Origin: Bacteroidetes bacterium HGW-Bacteroidetes-4
GTDB lineage: Bacteria; Bacteroidota; Bacteroidia; Bacteroidales; SZUA-534
Direction of reading: 5' to 3'
NCBI GenBank assembly: GCA_002840905.1
Contig: PHDD01000001.1
Span: forward strand, 186,001 to 250,000
Length of the DNA: 64,000 bases
Made by a program: the position numbers and the translations under genes. Shown in pieces: positions 55,302 through 63,559 of this stretch. The notes under the pieces were generated by a model. It searched no databases, was not told the origin of the DNA, and saw only the letters and a list, made by a program, of their open reading frames with translations. Each line of letters starts with the position of its first letter. Position 1 is the stretch's first letter.

Positions 55302-56470
55302 GGTTTTGTTTTTTTTTAGTTTTGATTTTATTATTCAGGTTTTCCTTATTTGGTCAGGATTCCATAAAAATATTTTATCCTGGGACCAAACAAATTAAAG
55401 AACTTTATTCTGGTAAAATAATCCATAGAGACACCATTCGAAATGGCTTTTACTATTATTATGCTCCCGAAGGCCATTTAGCACAAAAAGGATTTTATGA
55501 ATACGATAAAATCCAGGGAATTTTTGAAATTTTCTATCCATCAGGTTTAACCAAAATCAGTTTTACTTTTGTTAATGGCCTGAAAGAAGGACCTTATGCT
55601 TTTTACGATTCCTCAGGAAAAATAATACAAAAAGGATTTTTTATTAATAATGAATTGGACGGAGATTTTTACACCTATCAACCCAATGGTAATTTATTGC
55701 AGATTACCCATTACTCAAAAGGTAAGAAAAATGGACCAGAGAAAATATTTGACGAAAAGGGAAGGATTAAAGAGGAGTTAACTTATAAGAACGATACTAT
55801 TAATGGTTCTTACAAATCGTATTACAATACGGGTGAAATTAATTACATGGGGTTTAAATTAAATTACCATTTTATTGACTCCTTATTGGTTTTTTATAAA
55901 AACGGTGCTGTTTTACGTCGTTGTTACTATTTGAATGGAGCATTGGATGGAACCATAACCGATTTTTATTCGTCGGGAGCTCTGCGTAGTTTAAGCACCT
56001 ATAAAAATGGAATTTGTGAGGGCGATTTTGTTGAATATTTTGAAGAAGGACATATTGCCCAAAAAGGCTCTTATATCCAAAATAAAAAAAATGGCCGCTG
56101 GCAGGCTTTTTATCCCGGTGGGGCTTTATTCTCTGAGGGGCATTTTAAAGATAACCTTTTTGACGGCTTATGGACCATTTATTTTGAGTCGGGACAAGTT
56201 AAACAAGTGGGTTCCTATCGTAAGGGTAAAGCAACCGGATTGTGGTCATTTTATCATCCCAGTGGAAATTTATGGAAGCGGGGAATCTATTTTAACGACA
56301 AACAGCAGGGATTGTGGCGTTTTTATAGCGAGCAGGGTGAGTTGGAAAATATCATCTTATTTCAACACGGACAAACTCAGGGAATGGCGTGGGTGTTTTT
56401 TGACGGAAGCCTGCAACCCATCTATACCGTGAATGGTGAAGTTTTTCAATTGATTGAACAAGACCATTAA
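55298..56470 (+). CDS. exported MORN-repeat protein (YwqK-like)
   Basis: The 390-residue protein has a signal peptide (about 1-20) and then 13 tandem MORN-variant repeats of 23-24 residues plus a partial one, on the pattern (N/D/E/Q)G.W..FY.SG.L...G.Y..(N/G)K. Individual units include DGLWTIYFESGQVKQVGSY and TGLWSFYHPSGNLWKRGIY. It should fold as an elongated beta sheet in the periplasm or at the cell surface. Homologues are often labelled YwqK antitoxins, but there is no toxin here. Overlap ATGA with the chaperone-like gene implies coupled translation and a shared function. Confidence 0.85.
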   Translation: MRFCFFLVLILLFRFSLFGQDSIKIFYPGTKQIKELYSGKIIHRDTIRNGFYYYYAPEGHLAQKGFYEYDKIQGIFEIFYPSGLTKISFTFVNGLKEGPYAFYDSSGKIIQKGFFINNELDGDFYTYQPNGNLLQITHYSKGKKNGPEKIFDEKGRIKEELTYKNDTINGSYKSYYNTGEINYMGFKLNYHFIDSLLVFYKNGAVLRRCYYLNGALDGTITDFYSSGALRSLSTYKNGICEGDFVEYFEEGHIAQKGSYIQNKKNGRWQAFYPGGALFSEGHFKDNLFDGLWTIYFESGQVKQVGSYRKGKATGLWSFYHPSGNLWKRGIYFNDKQQGLWRFYSEQGELENIILFQHGQTQGMAWVFFDGSLQPIYTVNGEVFQLIEQDH

Positions 56471-56573
56471 CCAGTTTAAATTTTGGTAATTTTCTGATTT
56501 TTACTTTTAGAAAAAACAACGTATTTGTCCAAAACAAATAAAAAAACAGTTCGGTAAAAAACTGTATAAAACA

Positions 56574-56604
56574 TAAAAAAACCTCAGTTAGTCTGAGGTT
56601 TTTA
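56574..56604. terminator. bidirectional terminator between MORN and pckA genes
   Basis: ACCTCAG (56581-56587) and CTGAGGT (56593-56599) form a perfect 7-bp stem with a 5-nt loop, flanked by A7 and T-rich tracts. It can serve both convergent genes. A second weaker stem ACAGTT...AACTGT lies at 56546-56565. Confidence 0.85.
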
Positions 56605-56615
56605 GTTTTGCTTAT

Positions 56616-58265
56616 TTACTTATTTAAGCGTTTGGGTCCGGCCTGGAGCACTTCGTTTGGAATGCCGTCGGCAAACAGCTTAAAGTTCTCAATGTAGCGC
56701 GCTACCAGCGCATCGTATTTTCGCCAGTAATCGTCTTTGTCGCCCCAGGCGTTCGAGGGTTCAAAAACTTCATCGGGAACACCGGGGCAGGTTAGGGGAA
56801 TACTAAAGCCAAACAATTTATCTTTCCTGAATTCCTGGTTATCCAGTTTTCCATTCATAGCAGCCGAAAGCATGTTTCGGGTGTGCCGGATAGAGATGCG
56901 TTTGCCCACACCAAATTTACCGCCCACCCAACCGGTGTTCACCAACCAAATGGTAGCTCCTGAACGTTCGGCTTTTTCACGGAGCAATTTGGCGTAATAG
57001 TAGGGGTGATGCACCATAAATGGAGCACCAAAACAGGCCGAAAAGGTAATCACTGGTTCAATACCTAAACCCAATTCCGTTCCGGCAATTTTTGAGGTGT
57101 AACCACTAATAAAATGGTAAATTGCCTGATTCATATCTAATTTGGCAATGGGTGGCATCACTCCCTGAGCATCGGCAGTTAAAAAAATGATATTCTTGGG
57201 TTGACTGGCTGCCAGTTTTTCAGGAACAGCATTGGGAATAAACTCTAAAGGATACGACAAACGTGTGTTTTCTGTAATGTGGTCGTCATCGAGATCGATG
57301 TGTCGCGTAGTGGGATCAAACACCACATTTTCGAGTAAGGTTCCGAACCGATGGGTACAGGCGTGAATTTCAGGTTCAGCTTCTTCCGACAAGCGGATGG
57401 CTTTGGCATAACATCCGGCTTCAAAATTAAACACCCCGTCGTCGCTCCAGCCATGTTCATCATCTCCAATAAGGTAACGCTCCGGATCGGCCGAAAGAGT
57501 AGTTTTACCGGTTCCTGAAAGCCCAAAAAACAGTGCCACATCGCCTGCTTTTCCTACATTAGCCGAACAATGCATCGACATGACGCCTTCAAGGGGCATC
57601 AGGTAATTCATAATGGTAAACACCGATTTTTTTACTTCACCGGCATATTCGGTTCCGGCAATGATGGCCAATCTTTTACTGAAATCAATAATAATGGCGG
57701 TTTCGCTGTTGGTCCCGTCGATACGCTGATCCAATTTAAACGATGGCGATACCATGATGGTAAAGTCGGGTACAAACTGTTTTAGTTTGGCCAAGTCGCT
57801 TTCGCTGATGAGCATGTTACGGGCAAATAAACTGAGCCAGGCCTTATCGGAAATTACACGTACAGGTAGGCGATAGTTCTTATCGGCACCGGCATATACA
57901 TCCTGAACAAAAAGTTCTTCGCCCTGCCAGAATGCCTGAAGTCGTGCAAATATTCCATCAAATTTTTCAGTAGTCATGGGGCGGTTGTATTCACCCCAGT
58001 CAATTTGGAGTTCAGAACTTTTTTCTTTGACAAAATATTTATCGTTGGCAGCGCGGGCCGTCCATTTTCCGGTATATACCTGTAGGGCTCCGCCGTTTAC
58101 TATCTTTCCTTCGTTTCTGAAAACGGCTTCTTCATACAACGCGGCTGTCGGCAGGTTCCAATATACCCGCTCCAGATGCACCAATCCGTGATTGCTTAAT
58201 CCATAATCCGATTTTAAATCAGCGGCGGTATCCTGGGCAGGGGTTTTAAATTTTAAATATTTCAC
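56616..58265 (-). CDS. pckA: ATP-dependent phosphoenolpyruvate carboxykinase
   Basis: This 549-residue enzyme has the P-loop GLSGTGKTTLSAD (248-260), the kinase-2 region LIGDDEHGW, the metal-binding VESATK-like counterpart region and the oxaloacetate-binding RPM near residue 95. It interconverts oxaloacetate + ATP and PEP + CO2 + ADP. In fermenting Bacteroidota it often runs towards oxaloacetate to conserve energy on the way to succinate. Start is GTG at 58265. The aminotransferase gene lies 57 nt upstream on the same strand, so the two may be co-transcribed. Confidence 0.95.
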   Translation of the reverse strand: MKYLKFKTPAQDTAADLKSDYGLSNHGLVHLERVYWNLPTAALYEEAVFRNEGKIVNGGALQVYTGKWTARAANDKYFVKEKSSELQIDWGEYNRPMTTEKFDGIFARLQAFWQGEELFVQDVYAGADKNYRLPVRVISDKAWLSLFARNMLISESDLAKLKQFVPDFTIMVSPSFKLDQRIDGTNSETAIIIDFSKRLAIIAGTEYAGEVKKSVFTIMNYLMPLEGVMSMHCSANVGKAGDVALFFGLSGTGKTTLSADPERYLIGDDEHGWSDDGVFNFEAGCYAKAIRLSEEAEPEIHACTHRFGTLLENVVFDPTTRHIDLDDDHITENTRLSYPLEFIPNAVPEKLAASQPKNIIFLTADAQGVMPPIAKLDMNQAIYHFISGYTSKIAGTELGLGIEPVITFSACFGAPFMVHHPYYYAKLLREKAERSGATIWLVNTGWVGGKFGVGKRISIRHTRNMLSAAMNGKLDNQEFRKDKLFGFSIPLTCPGVPDEVFEPSNAWGDKDDYWRKYDALVARYIENFKLFADGIPNEVLQAGPKRLNK

Positions 58266-58322
58266 TATGGTAAGGTTTAAATAATCAATTTAATTAATTT
58301 AATGCTTTGGCTTGACTGGTTC

Positions 58323-59540
58323 TTATTTCCAATCCCTGACCAGTTTTCGTTCGCCAATAAAAAGCTCGTTGGGAGAATTGGGATCGAGCGCCCATTTGAT
58401 GCGTTCAATTCCTTCTTTAATGTCTTTTATGGAACCGCAGAACGAAATGCGCAGGTATCCTTCCATGCCAAACTCTACGCCGGGCATGGTTAACACCCTG
58501 ACTTTATCGAGGAGAAATTTGGAAAGCCGTGAAGAGTCTTTGTCGTAGTGGCGAAAATCGACAAAAGTGTAGAAGGTTCCATCGGGTGGGGTAACATGCA
58601 CGCCATCGAAAGCTTTTAGTTGGGCAACCAATACTTTCCGGTTGTTCTCAAGGGTGGTTTTTAAACTCTCCACCGACGATTGCACGCCATTTATTGCACC
58701 AATGGCTGCTTTTTGTAACAGCACCGAAGGGCCCGATGTCTGATGCCCCTGTATGTTGGCCATGGCTTTTATTAGTTTCTTGTTTCCAATGGCCCAACCT
58801 ATCCGGAATCCGGTCATGGCATAGGCTTTTGAAACCCCGTTTATTATAATCAGTTTAGAATGATCGGAAAAATTGCTTACATAATCGAAGGGATTGGCGG
58901 TTTTTTTACCTTCAAAAACCAGGCTTTTATAAATATCATCCATAATTAAATAGATGCCTTTCTTTTCGCAAAAAGTCACAATGTCTTTTATGAATGCTTC
59001 AGGATAAATCATCCCCGAAGGATTGTTAGGATTGTTAATAATGATGGCTTTGGTATAGGAGCTCACATTTTGTTCAATATCTTTCATCCTGGGAATAAAG
59101 GAGCCATCTTCGGGAGTAACCGCCACCGGAACGGCACCACAAAGCTTTGCCATATCGGGGTAACTTACCCAGTAAGGGGCTACAAACAGCAATTCGTCCT
59201 GAGGGTTAAGAATAGCTTGTAAAGCAACCATTAAGGCCTGTTTAGCCCCACTCGACACAATAATGTTTTCAGGTTCCACTTTTCGGCCATAGTTTTCTTC
59301 GGTGTAACGAATTACGGCCTTTTTCATGTCAACGGTTCCATCGACCGGTGCATAGCGTACTTCGCCGGTGTTTAAGTGGGCAGTCATTGAAGTTAAGGCA
59401 TCCAGGGGGGCTTTCGATTTGGGTTCTCCTCCGCCTAAATGAATTACCGGCTCACCTTTTGCTTTTAAAATGGCAAAAGTTTCATTTAGTTTTAAAGTAA
59501 CTGACTCTTTTACAGAGCTTCCTATCAGGCTAAGACTCAT
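58323..59540 (-). CDS. class I PLP aminotransferase (aspartate aminotransferase type)
   Basis: The 405-residue enzyme has the PLP lysine K238 in INGVSKAYAMTGFRIGW, NNPNNPSG (169-176), an Asp-Asp-Ile-Tyr at 201-204 and the substrate-binding Arg in GYLRISF. The fold-type I subgroup with a SKAYAMTGxRIG motif is that of thermophile-type aspartate/prephenate aminotransferases. It transfers amino groups between aspartate and 2-oxoglutarate and could feed oxaloacetate to PckA, its downstream neighbour. ATG start (MSLSLIGSSVKES). Confidence 0.92.
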   Translation of the reverse strand: MSLSLIGSSVKESVTLKLNETFAILKAKGEPVIHLGGGEPKSKAPLDALTSMTAHLNTGEVRYAPVDGTVDMKKAVIRYTEENYGRKVEPENIIVSSGAKQALMVALQAILNPQDELLFVAPYWVSYPDMAKLCGAVPVAVTPEDGSFIPRMKDIEQNVSSYTKAIIINNPNNPSGMIYPEAFIKDIVTFCEKKGIYLIMDDIYKSLVFEGKKTANPFDYVSNFSDHSKLIIINGVSKAYAMTGFRIGWAIGNKKLIKAMANIQGHQTSGPSVLLQKAAIGAINGVQSSVESLKTTLENNRKVLVAQLKAFDGVHVTPPDGTFYTFVDFRHYDKDSSRLSKFLLDKVRVLTMPGVEFGMEGYLRISFCGSIKDIKEGIERIKWALDPNSPNELFIGERKLVRDWK

Positions 59541-60375
59541 AATATGTAGTTTAGGTGTTAATTTGTTAGCTTATTTTGGAGTAAAAGTATGTATTTTAAG
59601 CATCGCTTATTCGCGATGTGATTTAAAACATGTGATTATAAGTAAGTTCAAGCAGTAGTAGAGATGAAATACTTTGTTTGATATAACTTTTAAATTGTAA
59701 GTCAAAAGAACTAATGGTACTAAAAGTTAATTTTTTTAAATAGGAGTATTTAATAAATTGATATAATAAGCAGTTTTTTTTTAAGTAAACTGATGCTTTG
59801 TTTTGAATATTTTGGTAAATATGCTACTCAAATACTAATGTAAAAAGTTATTTCTGTTGATTGTGGCAGGCTATAACGGTTTACATTGAAAACCCACATA
59901 ATATGTTTGCTAAAAGGAAGCCTAACACTTTCTAACCTTTATTTTTGCTGTATTTGTGGATGTTCATACACTGTTTGCTGTTTTCGAATTGCTTAAAAGT
60001 GGCTTTAATGCTGAAAGTGTGGTAGCTGTTTTGGAAAGGTTGAATTAGCTTCAATAACCTGTTATGGTTAAAATTTATTATTTGAAATTAACTACTTTAT
60101 TGACGTGAAAAGATTCACTGGCGCATGTTTTAAATGAATATTTTATTGTTAAATAAATTTAAATTTGCAAAAAGTGTAATAAAAATTATAACTGTTAAGA
60201 AAAAATGAAGAAAAAAATCAATTAGTAAATACGACAAAGATTGATTTCTTCTTAATATAAAAATATTACTTTCCTTTTATCTGCATGACCTTTATATATC
60301 CAATAATAAAAAATCTTCCCCGATATTTACCGGAGAAGATTCTAATATAATTCTGTTATTTTTTACAAAATTATT
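59541..60375. other. 835-nt AT-rich intergenic region
   Basis: No gene or repeat is recognisable. The first 100 nt should carry the aminotransferase promoter. Short protein-like scraps near 59980-60050 have stops and cannot be assigned. The right end is a terminator hairpin. Confidence 0.4.
60312..60341 (-). terminator. terminator of the DUF6448 gene
   Basis: AATCTTCCCCG and CGGAGAAGATT form a stem with one mismatch at 60312-60341. On the minus strand it is followed by a T-rich tract. It lies about 35 nt after the stop. Confidence 0.7.
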
Positions 60376-61029
60376 TCAATGGTTGTGAGTTGAGTGACCC
60401 GTACCTTGCTCAACAATATCATGAATAGCTTCTATCGTATGGGTGAAATCTACATATGCTTCTACAAATTCACGGCCTTTTTCAGGAGAATCATTTTTGA
60501 CTTTGTCAAGCGCAGCTACTTTTTCATATTTCTCCTTAATTGCATTTCCAATATGGTTGTTTAACTTTCCGAGGAATACATCAATATCTTTACGCTCTAT
60601 AGTTTGATCACTGAGTTGAATAATTTTCTTAGTAGTTCCGGCTGGTTTTAACCCTGTGTATGGTGCGCCCTCTGATTCGCGGTGTAGACGCACGAGGGTT
60701 TCAAGAAAATGTTTTTCAACAATGGCATAGACTTCTTTGTCTCCAGATTTTAAAGCATAGGTTTTGTTGAATAAAGGAATAATTTCTTTTTCCTGTTCAG
60801 GGGTAATCCATTTCAACACTAAATTCACGTTGTTGGTTTCAAGGGCTTTCATGGCATCCTTAATTGTAGGGCCATCGTATGAGTCGCAATGAGCTGATAC
60901 TGGAAGTGAACTGAATATCATTAATAATGATATAAATACAAGTGACACGACAGTTTGCATTCTTGTTTTGCTGGTTTTAAGTTGAATTGTTGGAACTTTT
61001 GTTCTCAAATTTGTTTCTGATGTACTCAT
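60376..61029 (-). CDS. DUF6448-family exported protein
   Basis: The 217-residue protein has a charged N-terminus and a signal/anchor helix (about 24-46) ending VSAHCDSYDGP, which is the DUF6448 start. NVNLVLKWITPEQE and FLETLVRLHRESEGAPYTGLKPAG are its other family blocks, and the C-terminus is His-rich (GTGHSTHNH). Conserved His and Cys suggest a metal or redox role, but none is established. Start codons at 61029 or at the Met at about residue 24 are both possible; the second gives a more usual signal peptide. Confidence 0.82.
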   Translation of the reverse strand: MSTSETNLRTKVPTIQLKTSKTRMQTVVSLVFISLLMIFSSLPVSAHCDSYDGPTIKDAMKALETNNVNLVLKWITPEQEKEIIPLFNKTYALKSGDKEVYAIVEKHFLETLVRLHRESEGAPYTGLKPAGTTKKIIQLSDQTIERKDIDVFLGKLNNHIGNAIKEKYEKVAALDKVKNDSPEKGREFVEAYVDFTHTIEAIHDIVEQGTGHSTHNH

Positions 61030-61198
61030 GATAAAATATTTTTAAAGGTTATAATTAAATTATCCTGAGACAAAAGTAAGCTAAGGAATATCCATGTGCG
61101 ACCTACTTTGTAATGTAGTACCTATTTGACACAAATTTAAAGTCCTTTATTATGAAATAGGACTTACATAAGCATATATTGTTTTGAAATGGAGTATT

Positions 61199-62323
61199 CT
61201 ATGTTTGTTTCTTATATTCACTTGGGGTTAAACCGGTTAATTTTTTAAATACCCTGTTGAATGCCGATTTTGTATTAAAGCCACTATCGTATGCTATTCC
61301 TAAAAGAGACAAATTTTCAAACTCCGGATTAGCTATCATCGATTTTACTTCATTCACCCTATATTGGTTTATAAAATCGAAGAAGTTAACATTAAACTGT
61401 TCGTTTATAACACGCGAAAGATGATGAGAAGGTATGTTAAGTTTCCTGGCTAAATCAGGTAGTGAAAGGTTAGCATCCAGGTATGGTTTTTCATCGCTCA
61501 TAAAATTCCGTATTTGGTTTACATATTTTTTTACATCAGCCTCTTTCAAAGCTACACTGGCATATTTTGTCTTTGATTCCGTTAAAAATTCGATATTGAT
61601 ATCATGATATTGAATAAAAATTTCTTTTTGTTTTAGACCGAAATACCCAATTAAGATAATAAAAACGGACAATGAAAGAGACAAGCCGTGTGTACAAAAA
61701 ACCCATGAGAACAATCCAAAAACATGATGAACAGTGGAAAAAATCATTAATACGGTCCAAATAGCCCCAAAAGTATATACAAGTTTTCTTAACCAGTCGA
61801 GGTTAACATTCTCATACGATGAAAAATTATTGAAGATATTAATGTCCAATTTCTTGAAAAGCAGGATGGATAAAATAAAATAGAATGGCCCGGATAAAAC
61901 TGTAAGAATCAGGAATAAATTAAACAGTAAAGGAACACCCTGTTCACTTTCTACATGGTCTAATCTAATTCGTTCCGATAATTCCGGGAAAAAGGAAGAA
62001 ATAATTATAAAAGTGTTGAATAGGATAAAAGGGATAAAATGAAACAGTTTTTTCCTGTCGAATCGAAATTTTTGGTCAATCAATGCTGAAATATATAAAA
62101 ACAAGAAAGGCCCATGAAGTAAGAGTAATGAAATAAAACTTGCAGAAAGGAGGTGAAAATTTATAAAAAGTTTGTTTGAAAACAAAGCGTATATGCCTGT
62201 GTATAAACCCAAATAAATTAGCCAGTAAATCAGTATTTTATCATGTAGTGCCTTTTTTTTCTGTAAAACTAACACGGCAAAAAACAATGCATTGAAGGCG
62301 GCTATTAAAAAAATGTATTTCAT
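61199..62323 (-). CDS. membrane-embedded AraC-family regulator (7TM-HTH)
   Basis: The 374-residue protein has seven hydrophobic helices in residues 1-235 and then a cytoplasmic AraC/XylS DNA-binding domain (about 270-372). Its two HTH motifs are LSLPDLARKLNIPSHHLSRVINEQF and LLGIAYDSGFNTKSAFNRVFKKLTGLTPSEYKK, both well conserved. It probably senses a signal in the membrane and acts on nearby genes. It lies 170 nt upstream of the DUF6448 gene on the same strand, a likely target. Confidence 0.88.
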   Translation of the reverse strand: MKYIFLIAAFNALFFAVLVLQKKKALHDKILIYWLIYLGLYTGIYALFSNKLFINFHLLSASFISLLLLHGPFLFLYISALIDQKFRFDRKKLFHFIPFILFNTFIIISSFFPELSERIRLDHVESEQGVPLLFNLFLILTVLSGPFYFILSILLFKKLDINIFNNFSSYENVNLDWLRKLVYTFGAIWTVLMIFSTVHHVFGLFSWVFCTHGLSLSLSVFIILIGYFGLKQKEIFIQYHDINIEFLTESKTKYASVALKEADVKKYVNQIRNFMSDEKPYLDANLSLPDLARKLNIPSHHLSRVINEQFNVNFFDFINQYRVNEVKSMIANPEFENLSLLGIAYDSGFNTKSAFNRVFKKLTGLTPSEYKKQT

Positions 62324-62861
62324 TGTTTGTTTTTATAATAAATTAACTAAGTCAATATTTGCATGAATTTAACGGATGGTAGAATTAAATTGTTTTTGAT
62401 TACGAGGTGATTTTGTATCTCCCGATAGCTATAGGGAATACCGACTTTTTTTATGAGCCACACATATCCTTTAAAGGTATGGAACCCTCATGAGTTATAG
62501 CATGTATTACCACTCGTTTTTATTTTTAATTCTTCCATTTAATATCTAACTGTTTAAGGTTTAAATTTGGCTTATTGTATCGTGTAAGGTTTTCTAAAAT
62601 TAGTGGTAAGAATATTCAAATCGGACCTTACTCCCTTTAGCAAGTCAAATTCGGGGTGTTATCAGTTGGCCGGTACATTAATTTTTTATTATAGTTGGTA
62701 TTTGGGGTCAAGGTATTTTGTTTTTTGATAGTTAAACTAAAAAATTATTTCATAAACAGTTACTTGTGTGGCCAATAATATAACATTAAGTGTTTTACTG
62801 GCTGAAAAAATAAAGAGCTAAATGGAAAATGTTTTTTTATTAGTTGCCGGGGTTAATTATA
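62324..62861. other. intergenic region with an extragenic palindrome
   Basis: 538 nt without a gene. It contains an 18-nt palindrome at 62420-62437 and no other clear signal. Confidence 0.4.
62420..62437. repeat. short extragenic palindrome (TCCCGATAGCTATAGGGA)
   Basis: An 18-nt near-perfect palindrome (one mismatched pair) of the CCCGATAGCTATCGGG type, widely repeated between genes in Bacteroidota. Confidence 0.6.
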
Positions 62862-62924
62862 CTTCGCTCATGAGACCGCTTCGCTTAGTTATTCGCTTCG
62901 CTCATGAGACCGCTTCGCTTAGTT
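62862..62924. repeat. 29-bp direct repeat, two copies, beside the tRNA-like sequence
   Basis: Copies at 62862-62890 and 62896-62924 are identical, with a 5-nt spacer (period 34). Each contains the palindrome CTCATGAG between two CGCTTCGC-like blocks. The second copy runs directly into the 3' end of the degenerate tRNA. Confidence 0.85.
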
Positions 62925-63015
62925 CAGCTGGGGCTTTTATCTGCCTTTGGCAGGCGAACCCAGGGCCCCATTCCGCCGAGGCGGAGATGTGCTCTACCTG
63001 CTGAGTTAGTGAATT
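62921..63015 (-). pseudogene. degenerate tRNA-Lys copy with palindromes in place of its anticodon and T arms
   Basis: The D-arm side (CAGCAGGTAGAGCACAT on the minus strand) and the CCCCAGCTGAA end are identical or near-identical to the intact tRNA-Lys at 63093-63165. The anticodon arm is replaced by TCCGCC-GA-GGCGGA (62971-62984 on the plus strand). The T-loop is replaced by an insert with CTGCC-TTT-GGCAG (62941-62953). The acceptor stem has two mismatches. Without an anticodon it cannot act as a tRNA. Confidence 0.8.
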
Positions 63016-63052
63016 AAATAGTTTTCTGGAATTTGTACTAAATGACGAAAGT

Positions 63053-63090
63053 AAATAAAAAAAGACCTAAGGAAAATTCCAAAGGTCTTT
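63053..63090 (-). terminator. terminator after the tRNA-Lys genes
   Basis: AAAGACCT (63061-63068) and AGGTCTTT (63083-63090) form an 8-bp stem, followed on the minus strand by a T-run (A-rich plus strand at 63053-63062). Confidence 0.85.
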
Positions 63091-63092
63091 GG

Positions 63093-63165
63093 TGATTCAG
63101 CTGGGGCTCGAACCCAGGACCCCATCCTTAAAAGGGATGTGCTCTACCTGCTGAGCTACTGAATC
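63093..63165 (-). tRNA. tRNA-Lys (anticodon TTT)
   Basis: 73 nt form a full cloverleaf: acceptor GATTCAG/CTGAATC, D stem GCTC/GAGC, anticodon stem CATCC/GGATG with loop CTTTTAA (anticodon TTT), T stem CTGGG/CCCAG with loop TTCGAGC, discriminator A. CC follows in the DNA. Confidence 0.97.
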
Positions 63166-63183
63166 ATTATATAGAGAACTTCA

Positions 63184-63212
63184 TAAAAAAAGTGAAACAT
63201 AAAATGTTTCAC
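63184..63212 (-). terminator. hairpin between the two tRNA-Lys genes
   Basis: GTGAAACAT (63192-63200) and ATGTTTCAC (63204-63212) form a perfect 9-bp stem with a 3-nt loop, followed on the minus strand by seven T. It could end or separate the upstream tRNA transcript. Confidence 0.8.
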
Positions 63213-63216
63213 CTGG

Positions 63217-63289
63217 TGATCCAGCTGGGGCTCGAACCCAGGACCCCATCCTTAAAAGGGATGTGCTCTACCAGCTGAGCTACTGAATC
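63217..63289 (-). tRNA. tRNA-Lys (anticodon TTT), second copy
   Basis: Same cloverleaf as the copy at 63093-63165. It differs in the acceptor stem (GATTCAG/CTGGATC with one G-U pair) and one D-loop base. The anticodon loop CTTTTAA is identical. Confidence 0.97.
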
Positions 63290-63559
63290 GTTATTAATTG
63301 TTGAAAACCTTTGCTGTCAAAGCTTTCAGAACTTATAGCCCTTTTTTTAAAGGCGTTGCAAAGATACTACCTATATTTTATTTTCCAAACCAGGCCTTAT
63401 ATTTTTTATGTTTTTTTTTGACCTGTGTAAATATCATTTTGAATGCCAATATTTTAAATGAATTTGATTATTGTAATGCAATAAACAACTTAATCTGACT
63501 TTTACTTGTTCACCACTTCCTAAACGGTTAAATTTGTTTTTTATTAGCTCGAAGGTATT

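Noticed and set aside
55298-56470. Toxin-antitoxin system (YwqK antitoxin label)
   Set aside because: No toxin gene is adjacent and the protein is exported; only the MORN repeat resemblance supports the label.
56737-57785. Plus-strand ORFs inside pckA
   Set aside because: They are out-of-frame shadows of a highly conserved enzyme gene, without start signals or recognisable domains.
62822-63004. 60-codon plus-strand ORF over the tRNA-like region
   Set aside because: It runs antisense through the degenerate tRNA and the 29-bp repeats, so its codons are explained by those elements.
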